A DNA stretch of 64,000 nt from PALSA-505 sp036501145 (GTDB lineage: Bacteria > Actinomycetota > Actinomycetes > Streptosporangiales > Streptosporangiaceae): the NCBI GenBank assembly GCA_036501145.1, contig DASYAV010000084.1, forward strand, positions 6,178 through 70,177, read 5' to 3'. A program made the translations under genes and the position numbers. This document shows, in pieces, positions 58,959-64,000 of the stretch. The notes beneath the pieces were generated by a model. It ran no database searches. It was not told where the DNA came from and worked only from the letters and a program-made list of their open reading frames with translations. The stretch's first letter is position 1; each line of letters begins with the position of its first letter.

Positions 58959-59890
58959 CGGGCGGCCGCCTCGGCGAGCGCGCGGGCGACCAGGGTGGCG
59001 GTCAGGTGCTTGCGGTAAGCGGGTTCCTCGAACGGGTCGATCTGGGCGGCCGCCAGCCGGCCCGCCTCGCGCCAGGTGTCCGCGGTCGCGGGCTGGCCGG
59101 CCAGGTCCGCGGTGTCCACGACCAGCGGTGCCGGCCTGACCCCGCCGAGCACGATCCGCGCCGCCCGGCACGTCCCGGCGCCCGCGGGCGCGCCCGCATC
59201 GCCACCGTCCCCCGCCCGCGCCTGCCCGGCTCGCGCCTGCGCGCTGCCCCCGCCGGCCGGATCGCCGGAGGCGCCGCCGAGATCCAGCGAGACGGCGGCG
59301 GCGACGATGGCGAAGTCGCCCTGGCGTGGCGCGAACTCGGTGAGCGCGGCGTGCCGCGCGGGCTCGGGGAACCAGACCTCGGTGATCATCTCGTCCGGTT
59401 CGGCCGCGGCGGTGAAGAACCCGTCGAAGAAGCCGTCGGCGGCCACCCGGCGCTCACCGCGCGGCCCGGCGAGCACGATCTCGGCGCGGAGCAGCACGGC
59501 CAGCAGGCACCACTCCGCGGTGCCGTCGCCGTGCGCGATGCTGCCGCCGAACGTGCCGCGGGACCGGATCGGGTAGTGCCCGATCCAGTGCGCCGACCGG
59601 GGGAGTACCCCGAACCCGGCGAGCAGGCCGGGGTCGCGGCTGAGCTCCACCGCCCGGTGCCGGGCGAGCGCGCCGATGTGCAGGCCGTCCGCGCCGGTGC
59701 GCAGGTAGTCGAGCCCCGGGATGCGGCTCACGTCGACGAGGGCGCTGGGCCTGGCCAGCCGGAGGTTCATCATCGGCACCAGGCTCTGGCCACCCGCGAG
59801 GATCTTGGCGTCCTCGCCCAGTTCGGCCAGCAGGGAAACGGTCTCGGCCACGTCGTGCGCGAGGTGGTAGGTGAACGGCGCTGGCTTCAC
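58955..59890 (-). CDS. Molybdenum hydroxylase FAD-binding subunit
   Basis: 311 residues of the CoxM type. AKILAGGQSLVPMMNLRLAR is the FAD pyrophosphate-binding motif, and HYPIRSRGTFGGSIAHGDGT is the second FAD motif. An Ala/Gly/Arg-rich insert of about 35 residues after VSLDLGGASG interrupts the C-terminal domain. GTG 59890 was chosen because GAGGAG lies 4 bases upstream and VKPAPFTYHLAHD is the family start; a longer frame would enter the promoter. It is the first gene of the operon and hands electrons to an external acceptor. Confidence 0.91.
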   Translation of the reverse strand: MKPAPFTYHLAHDVAETVSLLAELGEDAKILAGGQSLVPMMNLRLARPSALVDVSRIPGLDYLRTGADGLHIGALARHRAVELSRDPGLLAGFGVLPRSAHWIGHYPIRSRGTFGGSIAHGDGTAEWCLLAVLLRAEIVLAGPRGERRVAADGFFDGFFTAAAEPDEMITEVWFPEPARHAALTEFAPRQGDFAIVAAAVSLDLGGASGDPAGGGSAQARAGQARAGDGGDAGAPAGAGTCRAARIVLGGVRPAPLVVDTADLAGQPATADTWREAGRLAAAQIDPFEEPAYRKHLTATLVARALAEAAAR

Positions 59891-59954
59891 CGCGCTCCTC
59901 TCCGGGCCGCCGCTCCGGGCGCCGCTCCCGGTCGCCGCCCGGCGCAACCCCGTT

Positions 59955-59964
59955 TGGTATACCA
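59955..59964. promoter_or_regulatory. GntR-type palindromic operator in the divergent promoter
   Basis: TGGTATACCA is a perfect 10-bp palindrome in AT-richer DNA between the FAD-subunit start (59890) and the enoyl-CoA hydratase start (60018). It resembles GntR/FCD operators and is the only strong palindrome in the gap. Confidence 0.55.
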
Positions 59965-60017
59965 TATTTAATCCGAGAGCTCGCAGGGCGCGCAAGGCGC
60001 GGAAACCGGGAGCGTGC

Positions 60018-60722
60018 ATGCCGCATCCGCATGTCGTCGTCGAGCGCAGCACCGCGGGCTACCTCCGGGTGCTGCTGTCCAGGCCGGAACGGCGCAACGC
60101 CCTCGACGCCGGGATGGTCACCGCGCTGGCCGAGGCGCTCACCGAGGACCCGCTGGAGACGGTGCTGCTCGGCAGCACGGATCCGGCGGTGTTCTGCGCC
60201 GGCGCCGACCTGACCATCACCGACGCGGAACGCGGCGCGGTGTCGGACCTGCTCTACGCCTGCTTCGAGGTGATGATCACCCGTCCTGGCCCGGTGCTCG
60301 CCGTGCTCAGCGGCCCCGCGGTGGCCGGCGGCGCTCAGCTGGCCGCCGCGGCCGACTTCCGGTTCGCCTCGCCGGACGCCCGGCTGCGCTGGATCGGCCC
60401 GCCCGGCGCCGCCCTCGCGGTCGGCGCGTGGATACTGCCGGACCTGGTCGGCCGGGCCGCCACGCTCGAACTCACCGCGACCGGCCGCTGGGTGGACGCC
60501 GCCGAGGCGCTCGCCCTCGGCCTGGTGACCCAGATCGACGAGGACCCCGGCCAGGCGGCCGCCAGCATGGCCGGGACGCTCGCCGCCGCACCAGGCGGCA
60601 CCGCGAAGATCGCCAAGGTCAAGCAGGTCACCGCAGCCGGCGGGCTGCTGGAAAGGCTGCGGGCCGAGCGCGACATCAACCGCGCCGCGTTCGACGAGAC
60701 GATCGCCCGGACCCCCACGTGA
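60018..60722 (+). CDS. Enoyl-CoA hydratase/isomerase family protein
   Basis: 234 residues of the crotonase fold. LLSRPERRNALDAGMVTALA and AVFCAGADLTI form the first oxyanion region, and SGPAVAGGAQLAAAADFRFA the second. The usual catalytic Glu pair is not obvious, so the reaction could be hydration, isomerisation or ring opening. GGGAG precedes ATG 60018. It is coupled by GTGA to an acyl-CoA ligase, so the pair handles CoA thioesters of the compound oxidised by the divergent molybdenum enzyme. That link is inferred from layout. Confidence 0.86.
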   Translation: MPHPHVVVERSTAGYLRVLLSRPERRNALDAGMVTALAEALTEDPLETVLLGSTDPAVFCAGADLTITDAERGAVSDLLYACFEVMITRPGPVLAVLSGPAVAGGAQLAAAADFRFASPDARLRWIGPPGAALAVGAWILPDLVGRAATLELTATGRWVDAAEALALGLVTQIDEDPGQAAASMAGTLAAAPGGTAKIAKVKQVTAAGGLLERLRAERDINRAAFDETIARTPT

Positions 60723-62335
60723 CCCGCACGCCGCCCGGCCGCAACGGGGGAGGCAGCACGCCCACGGGGCACCAGGGGCCGGGAGGCGCGGGTGGCGGGG
60801 GCGGCTGGGCGGGCGGTGAGGCGTGGAGCCGAGACGGCTGGCGGGTGCACCTGCCCGGTACCGCCGACCCGGCCGCGCTGGTGCGCCGTCTGGGCGAGCA
60901 GACGATCCCGGAGCTGGCGGCGCGGTCAGCGAAGCGGCACGGCGACCGCTTGGCGATCTCGGTCGACGGCGACGCGGCGACCCACGCGCAACTCGACGAC
61001 GGCGCCGCCCGGATGGCCGGCTGGCTGACCCGCCGCATCCAGCCCGGCGACCGCGTCCTGCTGGCCGCGGGCTCCAGCCCCGGCTTCGTCCGCGGCTACC
61101 TGGGCGCGCTGCGGGCCGGCGCCATCGTCGTGCTGGCCAGCCCCGGCGCCACGCAGGCCGAGCTGAGCCACCTCACCGAGTCCTCCCGCCCGGTGCTGGC
61201 CATCGCCGACCCCGGCCCAGCCCGCCGGCTGCCGCCAGGCCTGCCCGCCATCACCCCGGCCGGCCTCCCGGCCGGCGCCCCGCCCCGGCACGGGATCCAC
61301 CCCCGCCCCGGCGACACGGCGCTGCTCGCCTACACCTCCGGGACCACCGGCCGGCCCAAGGGCGTCCCGCTGACCCACGCCGCGCTGGCCACCTCGATCC
61401 GCGCCGCCATGGCCGCCTGGCGCTGGACCAGCGACGACGTGCTCGTGCACGCGCTGCCGCTGTACCACCAGCACGGCCTCGGCGGCGTGCACGCCACGCT
61501 CATCGCCGGCTCGTCCGCCCGCCTGCTCGCCGCGTTCCGGGCCGGCCCGCTGCTCGCCGCGCTGCCCGGCGCCACCGTGCTGTTCGCGGTGCCCACGATC
61601 TACCAGGCCCTGGCCGCCGCGCCCTCCCGTCTCCCGGCTCGCCTCCGGCTCGCGGTCTGCGGTTCGGCCCCCCTGAATCCGGATCTTGCTGAACGGCTGG
61701 CGCCTGCCTTGGGCGGCACACCGCTCGTCCGTTATGGCACGACAGAATCCGGGCTCGACGTGTCCAACCCGGTCACCGGCCCACGTGCCGGGACCGTGGG
61801 GCTGCCGCTGCCCGGCGTGCTGTGCCGCCTGTGGTCCGGCGCGGCCGAAGCCGCGCCGGGCACCGACGGCGAGATTCAGCTGCGCGGGCCGCAGGTGTTC
61901 GGCGGCTACTGGCAGGATCCGGCGGCCACCGCCGGGGCGTTCACCGCCGACGGCTGGTTCCGCACCGGCGACATCGGCCGGGTCGACCCGGGCACCGGGC
62001 ACCTGGCCATCCGCGGCCGGATCAAGGAAATGATCATCAGCGGCGGCATGAACGTCTACCCGCGCGAGGTCGAGCTGGTGCTCGAGGAGCATCCCGCGGT
62101 GGCCGAAGCCGCGGTGGCCGGCCTGCCGCACGAGCGGTGGGGCGAGCAGGTGACGGCCTGGGTGGTGCCGCGGCCCGGGCACACCGTCGACGAGGCCGAG
62201 CTGATCGCGCACACCCGGGCGGCGCTGTCGGCCTACAAGTGCCCGAAACGCGTGTTCGCGCTGGACGCGCTGCCCCGCAACGACCTCGGCAAGGTGGTCC
62301 GCGCCGCGCTGGCCGGGCACACCGGTGAACGCTGA
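60719..62335 (+). CDS. Acyl-CoA synthetase (AMP-forming)
   Basis: 538 residues. The P-loop-like motif is LLAYTSGTTGRPKGVPLTH, motif VRYGTTESGLDVSNPVTG marks the active-site loop, DGWFRTGDIGR and GRIKEMIISGGMNVYPREVE close the core, and the C-terminal catalytic Lys is in RNDLGKVVRA. It activates a carboxylic acid to its CoA thioester. The N-terminal 35 residues are Gly-rich and unlike the family. GTG 60719 overlaps the hydratase stop. The substrate is unknown, probably an aromatic or heterocyclic acid. Confidence 0.9.
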   Translation: MTRTPPGRNGGGSTPTGHQGPGGAGGGGGWAGGEAWSRDGWRVHLPGTADPAALVRRLGEQTIPELAARSAKRHGDRLAISVDGDAATHAQLDDGAARMAGWLTRRIQPGDRVLLAAGSSPGFVRGYLGALRAGAIVVLASPGATQAELSHLTESSRPVLAIADPGPARRLPPGLPAITPAGLPAGAPPRHGIHPRPGDTALLAYTSGTTGRPKGVPLTHAALATSIRAAMAAWRWTSDDVLVHALPLYHQHGLGGVHATLIAGSSARLLAAFRAGPLLAALPGATVLFAVPTIYQALAAAPSRLPARLRLAVCGSAPLNPDLAERLAPALGGTPLVRYGTTESGLDVSNPVTGPRAGTVGLPLPGVLCRLWSGAAEAAPGTDGEIQLRGPQVFGGYWQDPAATAGAFTADGWFRTGDIGRVDPGTGHLAIRGRIKEMIISGGMNVYPREVELVLEEHPAVAEAAVAGLPHERWGEQVTAWVVPRPGHTVDEAELIAHTRAALSAYKCPKRVFALDALPRNDLGKVVRAALAGHTGER

Positions 62336-62364
62336 CTGTCCGCCCTCGGGAAAGGAATCATCGG

Positions 62365-63162
62365 ATGGACCTGCATCTGGACGGGAAGGTGGCCCTCGTC
62401 ACCGGGGCCAGCAAGGGCATCGGCCGCCAGGTGGCCGAGGACCTGGCCCGCGAGCGCGCCGACGTGGTGATCACCGCGCGCACCGCGGAGCCGCTGGAGA
62501 AGGCGGCCGGGGAGATCGGCGCGCTGACCGGCCGCACCGTCGCCGCGATGGCGGGGGACATGAGCGTCACCGCGGACGTGCAGCGCTGCGTGGCCGCCGC
62601 CCTGGACCGGTTCGGCAAGATCGACATCCTGGTGACCTGCGCCGGCAGCTCGCCGGGCGGGCTGCTGGAGGATCTCACCGAGGAGCAGTGGCTGGCCAGC
62701 CTCAACCTGAAGTTCATGGGCTACGTCCGCTCGGTGCGGGCGGTCATCGGCCACATGCGGGAGCGGGGTGAGGGCGCCATCGTGCTGGTCGTCGGCAACG
62801 ACGGCCTGAAGCCGAGCTACTGGGAGATGACCGCCGGGGTGGCGAACGCGGCGGACATCAACTTCGCGTCCTCGGTGGCCGAGCAGTACGGCCGGTACGG
62901 CGTCCGGATCAACACGGTCAACCCGGGCCCGGTGGACACCGACCGCTGGGACGGCCTGGAGAAGGCCTTCGCCCGGGACAAGGGCGTGACCCAGGAACGG
63001 GCGCACGAACTGGCCGTCGAGTCGATCCCGTTCGGCCGGATCTGCACGCCGGCCGAGGTCTCCGCCCTGGTCACGTTCCTGGTCTCGCCGCGGGCCAGCT
63101 TCCTCAACGGCGCGCACATCCCGGTCGACGGAGCCCAGCGCAAGGCGATCATGGACCATTGA
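62365..63162 (+). CDS. SDR-family protein with degenerate active site
   Basis: 265 residues. The cofactor motif TGASKGIGRQVAEDLARERA and CAGSSPGGLLEDLTEEQW are normal, and RINTVNPGPVDTDRWDG fits the family. Where the catalytic YxxxK is expected, the aligned residues in AGVANAADINFASSVAEQYG are Ala and Asn. Comparable SDRs with NAA-type sequence occur in actinobacteria, where dehydrogenase activity is doubtful or uses another residue. It is 29 bases downstream of the acyl-CoA ligase, probably cotranscribed. A binding or dehydrogenase role in the same pathway is possible. Confidence 0.8.
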   Translation: MDLHLDGKVALVTGASKGIGRQVAEDLARERADVVITARTAEPLEKAAGEIGALTGRTVAAMAGDMSVTADVQRCVAAALDRFGKIDILVTCAGSSPGGLLEDLTEEQWLASLNLKFMGYVRSVRAVIGHMRERGEGAIVLVVGNDGLKPSYWEMTAGVANAADINFASSVAEQYGRYGVRINTVNPGPVDTDRWDGLEKAFARDKGVTQERAHELAVESIPFGRICTPAEVSALVTFLVSPRASFLNGAHIPVDGAQRKAIMDH

Positions 63163-63245
63163 CCCGGCACCATTCGACCCGGCACCGGGACGCCGGCCCG
63201 GCAGCCGCGCTGACGCCCGGCTCCCGAGCACGGTAGAACGGTGGG

Positions 63246-64000
63246 ATGCCGGAACTGCCCGAGGTAGAGACCGCGCGCCGCCTGATCGCCGACGAGGCGC
63301 TGGGGCGGCGGATCACGGCGGTCGATGACGCGGACACGTTCGTCTGCCGGCCGCATTCGCCCGGGCAGCTGGGCCAGGCGCTGACCGGGCGCACGCTGAC
63401 CGCCGCGCACCGGCGCGGCAAGACGATCTGGTGCGAGACGTCCGGGCTGGACGGGGCGGCGGACGCCGGGCCCAGCCTCGGCATCCACCTGGGCATGGGC
63501 GGCCGGATCGTGGTCACCCGGCAGGACGGCCACGCGGCGGAGGGCGGGGGGCCGCGGCGGCGCGACGCGCAGCCGCGCAAGGCCGTCTGGGACCGGTTCA
63601 CGCTGAGCTTCGCCGACGGCGGCAGCCTGGTGCTGTTCGACAAGCGGCGGCTGGGCCGGGTCCGGCTGGACCCGGACATCGACGCGCTGGGGCCGGACGC
63701 CGCTGAGGTCACGCCGGCCCAGTTCCGCGCGCTGATCGGCAAGGGCACGATCGCGGTCAAGGCCCGGCTGCTCGACCAGTCCAAGATCGCTGGGGTCGGG
63801 AACCTGCTGGCCGACGAGGCATTGTGGCGGGCCAGGCTGCCGCCCGCGGCCCGGGTGAACACGCTGCGCCGCCCGGAGGTGGACCGGCTCTACCGGGCGC
63901 TGCGCGCGGCCACCGAGTCCGCGGTCCGCAAGGGCGGCGTGCACACCGGCGACGTCATCGCCGCCCGGCACCCCGGCGGGACCTGCCCGCGCTGCGGTGC
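63246..64000 (+). CDS. Formamidopyrimidine-DNA glycosylase family (cut by window edge)
   Basis: The first 251 residues are visible. MPELPEVETARRLIADE has the catalytic Pro2 and Glu3. GIHLGMGGRIVVTRQ and FDKRRLGRVRLDPDIDALGP follow, then LLDQSKIAGVGNLLADEALW of the helix-two-turn-helix. The last visible residues, HPGGTCPRCGA, are the start of the C-terminal zinc finger, so only the end is missing. The enzyme excises oxidised purines and cuts the abasic site. The exact subtype (Fpg or actinobacterial Nei) cannot be told. It has its own start 83 bases after the SDR. Confidence 0.92.
   Translation, partial: MPELPEVETARRLIADEALGRRITAVDDADTFVCRPHSPGQLGQALTGRTLTAAHRRGKTIWCETSGLDGAADAGPSLGIHLGMGGRIVVTRQDGHAAEGGGPRRRDAQPRKAVWDRFTLSFADGGSLVLFDKRRLGRVRLDPDIDALGPDAAEVTPAQFRALIGKGTIAVKARLLDQSKIAGVGNLLADEALWRARLPPAARVNTLRRPEVDRLYRALRAATESAVRKGGVHTGDVIAARHPGGTCPRCG

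Noticed and set aside
53996..59018. Long plus-strand open frames across the molybdenum-hydroxylase genes
   Set aside because: They mirror clear minus-strand enzymes with cofactor motifs; their residues are low-complexity Arg/Pro/His runs.
52004..59890. Form I CO dehydrogenase (CoxMSL)
   Set aside because: Subunit layout is CoxMSL-like, but the AYxCSFR signature of form I large subunits is not present in either large subunit.
1..64000. tRNA, rRNA, riboswitch and CRISPR features
   Set aside because: None could be recognised by eye; a covariance-model scan would be needed to exclude small RNAs.

Overview
The window looks like chromosomal DNA from a high-GC, Gram-positive actinomycete. GC is above 70 percent, GTG starts are frequent, and genes are packed into operons joined by 4-base ATGA or GTGA overlaps. 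An ECF41 sigma factor with its partner, a mycothiol-dependent reductase homologue and many GntR, MFS and AraC-type genes point the same way. No tRNA, rRNA or CRISPR array is visible. The species cannot be named from the sequence.

Layout. 1-2700: the edge of an IS5-type insertion sequence, a short membrane ORF beside it, a frameshifted YbjQ gene, a small membrane protein, a quinone-oxidoreductase-like enzyme and an orphan Tat leader. 2823-12561: a complete locus for pyroglutamyl peptides and 5-oxoproline. A minus-strand operon (pyroglutamyl peptidase, peptide-binding lipoprotein, two permeases, two ATPases, pxpA) diverges from a GntR regulator, pxpB and pxpC, with a FadR-type operator between them. 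12667-18795: a BrkB-family protein and two MFS pumps, each divergent from its own regulator (PadR; XRE/MmyB-like) with visible operators. 18829-24692: an FMN/F420-type oxidoreductase, a carboxymuconolactone-decarboxylase/ECF41 pair with an ECF41-type promoter, a methyltransferase, and a MocR regulator plus GNAT enzyme that share a 20-bp motif. 24704-32118: a secreted protein with two six-bladed YWTD propellers, an AraC gene and an isochorismatase gene that are both disrupted, a DUF427 protein, a secreted lactonase-like propeller and ManA.

32547-36311: a thiol-redox group (peroxiredoxin, Rv2466c-like reductase), an ECF sigma factor with a zinc anti-sigma, a HAD hydrolase and an SDR. 36499-45723: a two-component-system-centred locus with a GT-C glycosyltransferase, methyltransferase, response regulator, histidine kinase, sugar epimerase, GT2, a DUF2064 protein, a membrane-anchored molybdopterin oxidoreductase and a membrane protein. 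A repeated 17-bp box (CTTACnARnnnnTGACG) lies in both divergent promoters. 45768-51958: an alpha/beta hydrolase overlapped antisense by an MFS gene, a regulator-like protein, a small Cys-rich protein and a secreted S53 peptidase. 52004-63162: a molybdenum-hydroxylase operon (FAD subunit, two different large subunits, one Fe-S subunit, GntR, hydrolase) divergent from an enoyl-CoA hydratase, an acyl-CoA ligase and an SDR, with a TGGTATACCA operator in the shared promoter. The window ends inside a formamidopyrimidine-DNA glycosylase gene.

The most interesting units are the pyroglutamyl-peptide regulon, the two-component-regulated glycan/redox locus with its tandem boxes, and the molybdenum hydroxylase with two large subunits joined to a CoA-ligase module. 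Functions come from motifs and family knowledge; operator assignments are inferences from sequence symmetry and position.
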